A stretch of 18,054 nt of DNA. Origin: VRUE01 sp035707825. Its GTDB lineage: Bacteria; Actinomycetota; Thermoleophilia; Solirubrobacterales; 70-9. How positions within the stretch are numbered: position 1 is the stretch's first letter; the number at the start of each line of letters is the position of its first letter. The stretch lies in the NCBI GenBank assembly GCA_035707825.1, contig DASSTR010000056.1, positions 1 through 18,054 of the forward strand. Reading direction: 5' to 3'. This document shows positions 7,398 to 16,140 of this stretch, piece after piece. The notes beneath the pieces are model-generated. The model made no database searches, had not been told where the DNA came from, and saw only the letters and a program-made list of their open reading frames with translations. Both the position numbers and the translations under genes were made by a program.

Positions 7398-7876
7398 TCC
7401 GCCAGCAGGGGAGCGACGACGACGCGGCGGTCGGGCTCGTCACCCTCGCTGTAGGTCTCGACGTCGGGGCGGTCCTTGAGGTGCTCATGGACGACGCGGC
7501 GCTCCTGAGCGGTCATCGGATCCATCTCGACGCTGCGATCGTCGTCGAGGGCGCGGGCAGCGGCGCGATCCGCGCGGGAGACCAGCACCTCGCGGCGGCG
7601 CTCCCGATAGCCGGCGGCGTCGAGCACCACCCGCTTGCGCTCGCGCAGGCCGCGAAACGCCGCTTGGTAACAGAGCAGCTGCAGAGCGTCGATCGTCTGG
7701 CCGCGCTTGCCGATCAGCAGGCCGTAGTCGTCCTCGCCGACCACCGTCGCCTCGATCCGGTCGTCGTCCTCGCGGACCTCAACCTCACCTTCAAGGTCAA
7801 GTTCGTCGAGGACGCCCTCGATCAGCTCCTTCACCCGCGCGGCGGGCTCGGCCGGCCAGTCGTCCATCTCAGCCAC
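7394..7876 (-). CDS. jag: RNA-binding protein Jag/KhpB (KH and R3H domains)
   Basis: A 160-residue protein. A KH-type domain with YGLLIGKRGQTIDALQLL (residues 51-68, GKRG loop 56-59) is followed by an R3H domain (about 104-160) with the RxxxH pair at Arg126 and His130 in MTAQERRVVHEH. The family binds many transcripts and affects cell elongation and division in Firmicutes. The N-terminal Jag_N domain of the longer Firmicute proteins is absent, as is common in actinobacterial-type members. GTG 7876 lies 3 nt after the yidC stop; an in-frame ATG at 7867 would drop three residues. The RsmG start overlaps its stop. Confidence 0.93.
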   Translation of the reverse strand: MAEMDDWPAEPAARVKELIEGVLDELDLEGEVEVREDDDRIEATVVGEDDYGLLIGKRGQTIDALQLLCYQAAFRGLRERKRVVLDAAGYRERRREVLVSRADRAAARALDDDRSVEMDPMTAQERRVVHEHLKDRPDVETYSEGDEPDRRVVVAPLLAE

Positions 7877-7879
7877 GGC

Positions 7880-8635
7880 TCACCGTCGCTTCTTTCGCTT
7901 GCGCGGTGGGGGTGGCGGCGGTTTCGCGGCGGCTTTCTCCTCCGGGGTGGAGATCGTTGGGGCCGGCACCACCTTTTTGACCACGTACTGCTGGCCGATC
8001 GTCCAGATGTTTGTCGTCACCCAGTAGAGGAGCAGGCCCGCCGGCAGCGTAAACGCGAGCGGAACCAGGGCCGCGGGGAGGACAAAGGCGAGCATCCGCT
8101 GGCTTTTGTCGGCGCTGAAAGACATCATCGCCATCGAGATCAGCTGTGTGCTGATGAAGAGGACGAGGAGGATGACCAGGGCGCTGCCAGTCGCCTTCGC
8201 GGTCAGGTCGGGGATGAAGAACCAGGAGGCGACTTCGCCGCACGGTTCCGCCGACTGCCCGCAGATGTCTATGCGCAGGTCGCTGCGCAGCACCGAGTAG
8301 AGGGCGATGAACACCGGGGCCTGGGCAATCAGCGGGATGCAGGCGGCGGCCGGGTTGACTTTGTTCTCCCGGTAGAAGTTCATCATCTCCTGCTGGAGCC
8401 GTTGCCGGTCGTTTTTGTATTTCTCCTGCAGTTCCTTCATCTGCGGCTGCAGAGCCAGCATAGCCCTCATGCCTTTGCGGGATTTGAAGGTGAGAGGGAC
8501 AAGCAGGGCCCGAGTCAGCACGGTGAGGGCGATGATCGACGTCCCCCAGGAGAGTCCGGCGTCGTGGAAGACGTTGAGGAGCTTGTCCAGCAGTTCGGCG
8601 AGCTGCTTGATGACTGGGATGACAGCCGGGATCAC
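7880..8635 (-). CDS. yidC: Membrane protein insertase YidC/Oxa1 family
   Basis: A 251-residue integral membrane insertase working alone or with SecYEG. It has the short Gram-positive-type layout without the large periplasmic domain of E. coli YidC. The first conserved helix (about residues 31-50, SIIALTVLTRALLVPLTF) carries Arg42, the groove Arg needed for substrate handling. A charged cytoplasmic coiled hairpin (54-92) follows, then helices around 98-117, 140-170 and 183-213. The C-terminal tail is Pro- and Lys/Arg-rich (PPPPPPRKRKKRR), which may contact ribosomes. No lipobox is present at the N-terminus. GTG 8635 overlaps the yidD stop by 4 nt. The GTG is favoured since a start further upstream would lie inside yidD. 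Confidence 0.94.
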   Translation of the reverse strand: MIPAVIPVIKQLAELLDKLLNVFHDAGLSWGTSIIALTVLTRALLVPLTFKSRKGMRAMLALQPQMKELQEKYKNDRQRLQQEMMNFYRENKVNPAAACIPLIAQAPVFIALYSVLRSDLRIDICGQSAEPCGEVASWFFIPDLTAKATGSALVILLVLFISTQLISMAMMSFSADKSQRMLAFVLPAALVPLAFTLPAGLLLYWVTTNIWTIGQQYVVKKVVPAPTISTPEEKAAAKPPPPPPRKRKKRR

Positions 8636-8904
8636 GTCTTAGCCTCGCCGTGGTAGTCGCACGGCCTTACCGGCCCGGTGCGAAGGGTGAAGCGGTCGGG
8701 CACGGGATCGAAGCCGCCGTGGCTGAACGGGTTGCAGCGCAGCAGGCGCCAGCTTGCGAGAAGGAACCCGCGGGCGGCGCCGTAACGGCGAATCGACTCG
8801 GCCGCGTAGGCCGAGCAGGTCGGCTCATAGAGGCAGCGTCGCCGGAGGTTGGGGGAAATCCAGCGCTGGTAGGCGCCGATGACCCCGAGCAGTAGCCGTT
8901 TCAC
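8632..8904 (-). CDS. yidD: Membrane protein insertion efficiency factor YidD
   Basis: A 90-residue membrane-associated helper of YidC, recognisable by the conserved block RWISPNLRRRCLYEPTCSAY with two Cys (24 and 30), followed by AAESIRRYG and LRCNPFSHGGFDPVP. The N-terminal helix (1-13) is amphipathic and would lie on the membrane. GTG 8904 overlaps the rnpA stop (GTGA), and its own stop overlaps the yidC start in the same way. The first codons form part of a parS site. Confidence 0.95.
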   Translation of the reverse strand: MKRLLLGVIGAYQRWISPNLRRRCLYEPTCSAYAAESIRRYGAARGFLLASWRLLRCNPFSHGGFDPVPDRFTLRTGPVRPCDYHGEAKT

Positions 8905-8912
8905 GTGGAACG
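8897..8912. promoter_or_regulatory. parS: parS centromere site (ParB binding)
   Basis: The 16 bp CGTTTCACGTGGAACG match the bacterial parS consensus TGTTTCACGTGAAACA at 13 of 16 positions, including the whole core GTTTCACGTG. The three differences are at the two ends and one base in the right arm. It lies across the last codons of rnpA and the first codons of yidD, about 0.6 kb from the dnaA start. No other full-length match was found by eye. Confidence 0.75.
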
Positions 8913-9275
8913 CCTCCCTCCAGAAAGCGACGAAAGCGCCTCCGCGAGCGAGCTTTTCACGCCTTCGGTCCCCTCACGCTCGATCAACCCGGCGATCTCG
9001 GGTCGGGCGACAAGGACGAAGTCGCAGCGCTCGGGTAGATCGTCGGAAAGGCTCCAGAACGCCTCGCGGAGCGTGCGCTTGACGCGGTTGCGCTCAACCG
9101 CACCGCCGATCTTTCGGCTGGCGGAGACGCCCAGCCTCACGGCGTCGTCCTCTTCTTCCCCACGCCGCGGGAAGCTGTAGAGAACGAGGTGGCGGGTGGC
9201 ATGTGAGGAGCCGTCTCGATAGACGCGATCGAACTCGCCACTCCGCGAGAGACGGCGACGTCGCTTCGCCGCCAT
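8901..9275 (-). CDS. rnpA: Ribonuclease P protein component
   Basis: The 124-residue basic protein subunit of RNase P, which helps the RNA subunit remove 5' leaders from pre-tRNAs such as the tRNA-Ile in this same run. Family marks are LSRSGEFDRVYRDG near the N-terminus, LGVSASRKIGGAVERNRVKR with the RNxxKR signature (about 48-67), and DFVLVARPEIA. The ATG at 9275 directly follows the rpmH stop (TAGATG, no gap), and the stop overlaps the yidD start by 4 nt. Confidence 0.96.
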   Translation of the reverse strand: MAAKRRRRLSRSGEFDRVYRDGSSHATRHLVLYSFPRRGEEEDDAVRLGVSASRKIGGAVERNRVKRTLREAFWSLSDDLPERCDFVLVARPEIAGLIEREGTEGVKSSLAEALSSLSGGRRST

Positions 9276-9410
9276 CTAAACCGTCAGGCGCTTCCGCCCC
9301 TTGCGCCGGCGGCGCTTGAGGATCGCGCGGCCGCCGCGGCTGCTCATCCGCGCCCGAAAGCCATGGGTTTTCGCCCGCTTGCGCTTCTTTGGCTGGTAGG
9401 TGCGCTTCAT
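9276..9410 (-). CDS. rpmH: 50S ribosomal protein L34
   Basis: A 44-residue, very basic protein, MKRTYQPKKRKRAKTHGF at the start followed by RARMSSRGGRAILKRRRRKG, a complete L34. It is too short for many gene finders but is unmistakable. It heads the minus-strand run that continues into rnpA without a gap. The ATG is at 9410-9408. The leader has no clear Shine-Dalgarno; a TATACT -10 candidate is 10 nt upstream. The sequence with YQPKKRKRAKTHGF is closer to the Firmicute or deep-actinobacterial form than to the FQPNNRRRAKKHGF form of Streptomyces and Mycobacterium. Confidence 0.97.
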   Translation of the reverse strand: MKRTYQPKKRKRAKTHGFRARMSSRGGRAILKRRRRKGRKRLTV

Positions 9411-9420
9411 TCGGCGTCGC

Positions 9421-9426
9421 AGTATA
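9421..9426 (-). promoter_or_regulatory. Candidate -10 element of the rpmH operon promoter
   Basis: TATACT on the minus strand, one base from the TATAAT consensus, ends 10 nt before the rpmH ATG. A TTGGAC (9453-9448) upstream resembles a -35, but the 21-bp spacing is long; with the adjacent TACGTA as the -10 the spacing would be 17 bp. The message would have a leader of only a few bases. Confidence 0.5.
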
Positions 9427-9514
9427 CGTAGGGGGCGGCAAATCTTTGTCCAAGGCCGAGAATTCTTTTGCCGGGATTTGCGAGAGGGCCGGGTTGCGTC
9501 GAGGGGTGCGCCGC

Positions 9515-9520
9515 TATCGT
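9515..9520 (+). promoter_or_regulatory. Weak candidate -10 element for dnaA
   Basis: TATCGT ends 9 nt before the GTG chosen for dnaA. TTGCGT at 9494-9499 could serve as a -35, though with a short 15-bp spacing. The 119-bp gap between rpmH and dnaA (9411-9529) holds these two promoters and no recognisable DnaA-box cluster. Confidence 0.25.
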
Positions 9521-9529
9521 CGGCCGGCG

Positions 9530-10855
9530 GTGCATCGAATCGAGCCGGGACAAGAACTCGACTCCCTCTGGGAGGAAATCAGCAAGCGGCTGCGGACGGC
9601 TGTTCCCGACTCCACCTTCAAGCTCTGGCTGGAGCCGCTGCGGGTTGTCGGCGCGGCCGGGGACACGCTCTACCTATCGGCCCCCGAGAACGTCCAGGCC
9701 TGGGTGGAGCGGCGCTATTCGAAGCTGATCGTGGAGGCGCTCGAAACCAGCGAGAGCCCTCTTCGCGCCGTTAGCTTCGCCCCCAGAGACCACTCCCAGG
9801 CGGCGGAGAGCGGCGGAGAGCTCGAGCTCAATCCCAATTACACCTTCGATCGCTTCGTGATCGGGGAGGGCAACCGCGCCGCCCATGCCGCAGCGCTTGC
9901 CGTGGCGGAGGCCCCTTCGGAGGCCTACAACCCCCTCTTCCTTCATGGGCCGCCGGGGCTGGGCAAGACCCACCTTCTCGTCGCGGTTGGGAATTACCTG
10001 CGCCAGAACGCTCCCGGTCTCGAGGTCCGCTACACCACCGCCGAGTCCTTCACCAACGAGTTCGTCGGCGCGTTGCGCAGCAGCGGCGGTGAGGGGTTCA
10101 AGCGCCGCTACCGAGACCTCGACGTGCTGATCGTCGACGACGTCCAGTTCTTGGAGGGCAAACAGCGCACAGAAGAGGAGTTCTTCCACACTTTCAACGC
10201 TCTCTACGAGGGCGGCAGCCAGCTGATCCTCTCCGCTGACCGCATTCCCAGCGAGCTCTCGACCCTCGCCTCGCGGCTCAGGGATCGCTTCGAGTGGGGC
10301 CTGACCATCCGCGTCGAGCCGCCGAATCTGGCCACCCGGGTCACCGTGCTGCGGCGACTCGCCCGCGAGGCCGGCATCGAGGTCGACGATCGCAACGCCC
10401 TCTTCGAGCTGGCCGGCAGGATCGACGCCAACGTGAGGCAGTTGCACGGCGCCCTCACCCGAGTCATAGCCCACGCCTCGATGGCGGCCAAGCCGCTCAG
10501 CGCCGAGTTGATCGCCGAGTTGATCCCCCCTGGCAGGCGGCGTCACGAGGCCACCCCCGTCGAAGAGATCCAAGAGCAGGTGGCCGGCTCCTTCGGCGTC
10601 ACGCGAGCCGAGCTGGTCGGGTCCAGCCGCGCTGCCGCCCCCCTGCGGGCGCGCCAGGTCGCCATCCTCCTCACGCGCGAGCTCACAGACCTCTCGCTGC
10701 CTCAGATCGGCCGCCTCTTCGGCGGCCGGGACCACTCCACCATCCTCAATTCGCTGCGGCGGGTCGAAGCCAACCTGACCGAGGACGGCGAGCTCGCCAA
10801 TCGCGTCGAGGAGTTGCGAAGCGCAATCAACAACCCGGCTGTTCGCCTTTCCTAA
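9530..10855 (+). CDS. dnaA: Chromosomal replication initiator protein DnaA
   Basis: A 441-residue initiator ATPase. Domain I (about 1-80, with SLWEEISKRL and FKLWLEPLR) is followed by a very short linker and the AAA+ domain starting at NPNYTFDRFVIGEGNR. Walker A is GPPGLGKT (140-147) and Walker B is LIVDDVQFLEGK (Asp203-Asp204), followed by the sensor/arginine segment STLASRLRDRFEWG. Domain IV ends with the DnaA-box-reading helix-turn-helix and the signature FGGRDHSTIL (398-406). GTG 9530 is preferred: an upstream start would run into rpmH and its promoter, and domain I begins only a few residues after this GTG. The linker (domain II) is much shorter than in Streptomyces. Confidence 0.95.
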   Translation: MHRIEPGQELDSLWEEISKRLRTAVPDSTFKLWLEPLRVVGAAGDTLYLSAPENVQAWVERRYSKLIVEALETSESPLRAVSFAPRDHSQAAESGGELELNPNYTFDRFVIGEGNRAAHAAALAVAEAPSEAYNPLFLHGPPGLGKTHLLVAVGNYLRQNAPGLEVRYTTAESFTNEFVGALRSSGGEGFKRRYRDLDVLIVDDVQFLEGKQRTEEEFFHTFNALYEGGSQLILSADRIPSELSTLASRLRDRFEWGLTIRVEPPNLATRVTVLRRLAREAGIEVDDRNALFELAGRIDANVRQLHGALTRVIAHASMAAKPLSAELIAELIPPGRRRHEATPVEEIQEQVAGSFGVTRAELVGSSRAAAPLRARQVAILLTRELTDLSLPQIGRLFGGRDHSTILNSLRRVEANLTEDGELANRVEELRSAINNPAVRLS

Positions 10856-10990
10856 CGGCCGACGGCACTGTAAGAATCAGGTCTTTCCCACAGATAAACC
10901 CACAGGCCGCAAATCCGCTCCAGGGGCCGAAAACCTCCGCCCCCAACGCTTTCAACAAGCACTAATCCAACTTGAAAAGGCATTTAAAAC
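10856..10990. other. dnaA-dnaN intergenic region, candidate origin of replication
   Basis: This 135-bp gap is locally less GC-rich than the flanking genes. TTTCCCACA (10884-10892) matches the DnaA box TTATCCACA at 7 of 9, and AAACCCACA (10896-10904) at 6 of 9; they are direct repeats 12 bp apart sharing CCCACAG. A small GGGGC/GCCCC hairpin (10923-10943) and an A/T-rich stretch with AACTTGAA repeated at 10969 and 10988 follow. Only weak boxes are present, so the call as oriC is tentative. Confidence 0.35.
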
Positions 10991-12097
10991 TTGAAGCTCA
11001 CCACTCAACGCGATGAACTTGTCTCCAAGCTCTCCGTCGTTTCCAGAGCGGTATCGACACGCGCCGCGACCCAAGCGCTAACAGGCATCCTGATCACCGC
11101 CTCCAGCGAGGGCGTCTCTCTGGCGGCAACCGATCTCGACGTCGGTCTGCAAACGGAGCTCTCCGCCGACGTCGAGTCCCAGGGCTCGGTCCTGCTGCCC
11201 GGGCGGCTGCTGTCGGAGCTGGCCCGCTCTCTCGGCAACCCGACAGTGGAGATCGAGGCGCGCGAGGCCGAGCGCGACGTCGAGATTCGCAACGGCGGCT
11301 CCAGCTTCCACCTTCGCGTCCTCCCTGCCGAGGACTTCCCGAAGTTCCCAGCCGAGGAGTCTGACCCGCTGACCATCCCCGGTCCCGCCCTCGCGGCATC
11401 GATCGAGGTGGTCGCCCGCGCCGCCTCACGCGACGACATGCGGCCCGTCCTCACCGGGGTCCTCGTCACCGCCTCCGGGGAGGAGATGACGATGGTCGCC
11501 ACGGACTCCTACCGCCTGGCGGTCAAACGAACGAAGCTCGAGTCGAGCATCGGCGGCGAGCTGGAGGCGAACATCCCGGCCCGGGCGCTGCGGGAGCTGA
11601 GCCGCGTTATCTCGGCCGAGAACGTCGAGCACGTCTCGGTCAGCCTGCTGCGCAACCAGGCCGTCTTGCGGGCAGGGCCGGTCCTCCTCACGACGAGGCT
11701 GATCGAGGGCCAATTCCCCAACTTTCGACAACTCCTGCCGGAGTCCTACGAGCACGATGTGCGGCTGCGGCGGGGAGATTTCGTCGAGGTCGTCCGCCGG
11801 GTCAGCCAGCTCGCGCAACGCAACGCGCCGTTGCGCCTCGCCTTCGTGAAAGGCCAGATGACCGTCGCGGCGTCGACCCCCGACGTCGGCGACGCCGAAG
11901 AGAAGATGGAGGTCGCCTTCGAGGGGGACCCACTGGAGATCGGCTTCAACCCCGAGTTCCTTCGCGAAGGGGTCGAAAGCGTCGAGGGTGACGAGCTGAT
12001 GCTGCGCCTGATCTCACCGCTGCGGCCCGGGCTGCTGCAGCCTGTCGACAACGAAGACCTTCGCTATCTGGTGATGCCCATCCGCCTCAACGTGTGA
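10991..12097 (+). CDS. dnaN: DNA polymerase III subunit beta (sliding clamp)
   Basis: A 368-residue clamp of three similar domains that form a dimeric ring around DNA and tether polymerase III, and that bind other factors through a cleft. The fold is seen from LTTQRDELVSKLSVVSRAV at the start, LLPGRLLSELARSL, MVATDSYRLAVKR in the second domain, IEGQFPNFRQLLPE, and the canonical end YLVMPIRLNV, so it is complete. The start is TTG at 10991, the position from which the clamp's first strand begins; GAAAAGG lies 10 nt before it, a moderate ribosome binding site. An ATG at 11013 is out of frame. Nine nucleotides separate its stop from recF. Confidence 0.96.
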   Translation: MKLTTQRDELVSKLSVVSRAVSTRAATQALTGILITASSEGVSLAATDLDVGLQTELSADVESQGSVLLPGRLLSELARSLGNPTVEIEAREAERDVEIRNGGSSFHLRVLPAEDFPKFPAEESDPLTIPGPALAASIEVVARAASRDDMRPVLTGVLVTASGEEMTMVATDSYRLAVKRTKLESSIGGELEANIPARALRELSRVISAENVEHVSVSLLRNQAVLRAGPVLLTTRLIEGQFPNFRQLLPESYEHDVRLRRGDFVEVVRRVSQLAQRNAPLRLAFVKGQMTVAASTPDVGDAEEKMEVAFEGDPLEIGFNPEFLREGVESVEGDELMLRLISPLRPGLLQPVDNEDLRYLVMPIRLNV

Positions 12098-12106
12098 GGC
12101 CCCGCG

Positions 12107-13195
12107 GTGCGCGTCGCAGCCGTTGAAGCGAGGCCGCTGCGCAGCCTCGCCGATGTACGGATCGAGCTCGCCGACGGGATCGTCAGCCTGATCGGCCCCA
12201 ACGGCGCCGGCAAGACCAACTTCCTCGAGGCGCTGTATTTCGCCCTCACCGGCCGCTCGTTCAGGACCTCCGACCGCCGTGACCTGATCCCGTTTGGCGG
12301 CGCCCTCGCCCGCGCGGAGGCGACGATTCGCGACGGCGATGGGATCGAGAGGAGGTTGCTCGCCTCGGTGAGCCGCAGCGAGGGCCGACGCCACCTCCTC
12401 GACGGCTCACCCGCAGATTCGGCCGCCATGGCGCGCAGCCGCCCTCCCGTCGCGGTCTTCTCACCCGACAGGCTGGCGCTGATCAAGGGCCCACCGGGGG
12501 AGCGCCGCGCCCACCTCGATCTTTTCCTCGCCGCCCGCTGGCCCTCCCGGAGCGAGCTGCGGCAGCGCTACGGCCAGGCTCTCGCGCAGCGCAACGCGCT
12601 GCTGGCCCGTCTGGCGGGAACGCAGGGCGCCGCCGCGCTGGACGTCTGGGACGGATCGCTGGCCGAGGCCGCCGCGCCGCTGGTCGACGCCCGCGCCGAG
12701 GCCGTGGACGAGCTGGCGCCCACCTTCGAAGCCGCCGCGGAGGAACTGGGCCTTCCACCCGTCACCGCGATCGAGTACGCGCCGCGGGCCAGCGGTACGG
12801 CGGAGGAGATTCGCGCCGGCCTCGAGGAGCGCCGCGCCGCCGACCTGCGCCTGGGCCGCAGCTCCTGGGGCCCGCACCTGGACGAGCTGCGGATATCGAT
12901 CGACGGGCGGCAGGTGCGCCGCTACGGCTCGCAGGGGCAGCAGCGCATCGCGTTGCTCGCCCTGCTCTTCGCCGAGCGGGAGGCTTTGCTGGCGGCCCGG
13001 CAGGTGACGCCGCTGCTGCTACTTGACGACGTGATGAGCGAGCTCGATCCAGACCGCCGCGAGCTCCTGGTCGCGCGTCTGGCCGGCAGCGGACAGACCC
13101 TGATCACCGCGGCCGCGAAGGAGTCGGTTCCGGCGGCGGCAAGGGAGGCCGTGGTGTGGATGCCGCCGGAGCGCCCGCAGGCGGTTGCGGCGTGA
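12107..13195 (+). CDS. recF: DNA replication and repair protein RecF
   Basis: A 362-residue SMC-like ATPase that acts with RecO and RecR in loading RecA at single-stranded gaps. Walker A is GPNGAGKTN (30-38, Lys36), with the family's IGPNGAGKTNFLEALYF context and RSFRTSDRRDLI. The ABC signature SQGQQR is at 275-280, and Walker B LLLLDDVMSELD has Asp307-Asp308. The GTG start at 12107 follows GAGG (12096-12099), which overlaps the dnaN stop codon and is spaced 7 nt, so translation is probably coupled. The stop overlaps the next gene's GTG by 4 nt. Confidence 0.96.
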   Translation: MRVAAVEARPLRSLADVRIELADGIVSLIGPNGAGKTNFLEALYFALTGRSFRTSDRRDLIPFGGALARAEATIRDGDGIERRLLASVSRSEGRRHLLDGSPADSAAMARSRPPVAVFSPDRLALIKGPPGERRAHLDLFLAARWPSRSELRQRYGQALAQRNALLARLAGTQGAAALDVWDGSLAEAAAPLVDARAEAVDELAPTFEAAAEELGLPPVTAIEYAPRASGTAEEIRAGLEERRAADLRLGRSSWGPHLDELRISIDGRQVRRYGSQGQQRIALLALLFAEREALLAARQVTPLLLLDDVMSELDPDRRELLVARLAGSGQTLITAAAKESVPAAAREAVVWMPPERPQAVAA

Positions 13196-13497
13196 CCCGC
13201 CGCCGCGCCCCCCGCCCAGCCGCCGCCGGCTTCCGTGAGGCTCTCGCCCGCGCCGCTCCTCGCACGCCCCTGGCGGCGGTTCAAAGCGAGTGGGAAGCGG
13301 CGGTCGGCAGCAGCGTCGCAGCCGTCGCCCAGCCGGTCTCAGAACACGATGGAGAGGTGGTTATCGGCTGCTCGGACTCGATTTGGGCCCAGGAGCTCGA
13401 TTTCATGCAGTCCCAGCTCCTCGCGCGCCTGCGCGAGCGGTTGGGAGAGCAGGCGCCGACCCGCCTGCGATTCCGGGTCGACAAACCTGGCGATTGA
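13192..13497 (+). CDS. dciA: DUF721 protein, DciA-like replicative helicase loader
   Basis: A 101-residue protein of the DUF721/DciA family. The recognisable core runs from LAAVQSEWEAAVG through VSEHDGEVVIGC, SIWAQELDFMQSQLLARL and a final strand RLRFRV. In bacteria without DnaC or DnaI, DciA assists DnaB helicase loading, and its place between recF and gyrB is the classical actinobacterial location. The N-terminal 16 residues are Arg/Pro/Ala-rich and probably disordered, perhaps binding DNA. GTG 13192 lies in a GTGA overlap with the recF stop; a start 36 nt upstream is in frame but would be inside recF and add nothing family-like. Confidence 0.87.
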   Translation: MTRRRAPRPAAAGFREALARAAPRTPLAAVQSEWEAAVGSSVAAVAQPVSEHDGEVVIGCSDSIWAQELDFMQSQLLARLRERLGEQAPTRLRFRVDKPGD

Positions 13498-13561
13498 GCA
13501 AAAATTTATACAATTTGCAGGGATTTTTGACGCTCTGAGCGTGTTTTCAAGGGGGTTGGAC

Positions 13562-13570
13562 TGGTATCCT
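13562..13570 (+). promoter_or_regulatory. Extended -10 promoter for gyrB
   Basis: TGGTATCCT contains a TGn extension directly before the TATCCT hexamer, a form that can work without a good -35. Transcription would begin near 13577, leaving a leader of about 79 nt. The gap 13498-13655 also holds an A/T-rich island (13498-13530) with TACAAT (13509-13514) and TTGACG (13527-13532); neither has a partner hexamer at proper spacing. Confidence 0.4.
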
Positions 13571-13590
13571 TATGTCAACTTGCGTTTCTG

Positions 13591-13632
13591 CCCCGATCCC
13601 GTACGGCGAGGATGCCGGCGCGTCGGGGTTTT
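13591..13632 (+). terminator. Hairpin followed by TTTT in the gyrB leader (attenuator-like)
   Basis: CCCCGA (13591-13596) pairs with TCGGGG (13623-13628), enclosing a second stem CGGC/GCCG (13604-13607 with 13614-13617). Four T follow (13629-13632), and the gyrB ribosome binding site comes 11 nt after. It could be an attenuator, a weak terminator or an mRNA-stabilising structure. Confidence 0.4.
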
Positions 13633-13655
13633 CTGTGAGAACTGGAAGGAACTAA

Positions 13656-16082
<2,427 letters not shown>

Positions 16083-16092
16083 GGCCCCCGGG

Positions 16093-16140
16093 ATGCTGCT
16101 TGCTTTGCGCGTCTGCTCGGTTGACCGGGTGAGTCGCTGA
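16093..16140 (+). CDS. Possible 15-codon leader peptide upstream of gyrA
   Basis: An ATG at 16093 opens a short frame, MLLALRVCSVDRVSR, whose TGA (16138-16140) shares its last base with the gyrA ATG (TGATG). GAGG at 16081-16084, overlapping the gyrB stop, could serve as its ribosome binding site. It would couple gyrA translation to a small upstream ORF. It may also be chance, since it lies in a 57-nt gap. Confidence 0.3.
   Translation: MLLALRVCSVDRVSR

Noticed and set aside
9389..9529. In-frame extension of dnaA upstream of 9530
   Set aside because: It overlaps the rpmH start and both promoters, and adds nothing like DnaA domain I.
10923..10943. GGGGC/GCCCC hairpin after dnaA as an intrinsic terminator
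   Set aside because: The stem is only 5 bp and is not followed by a T run.
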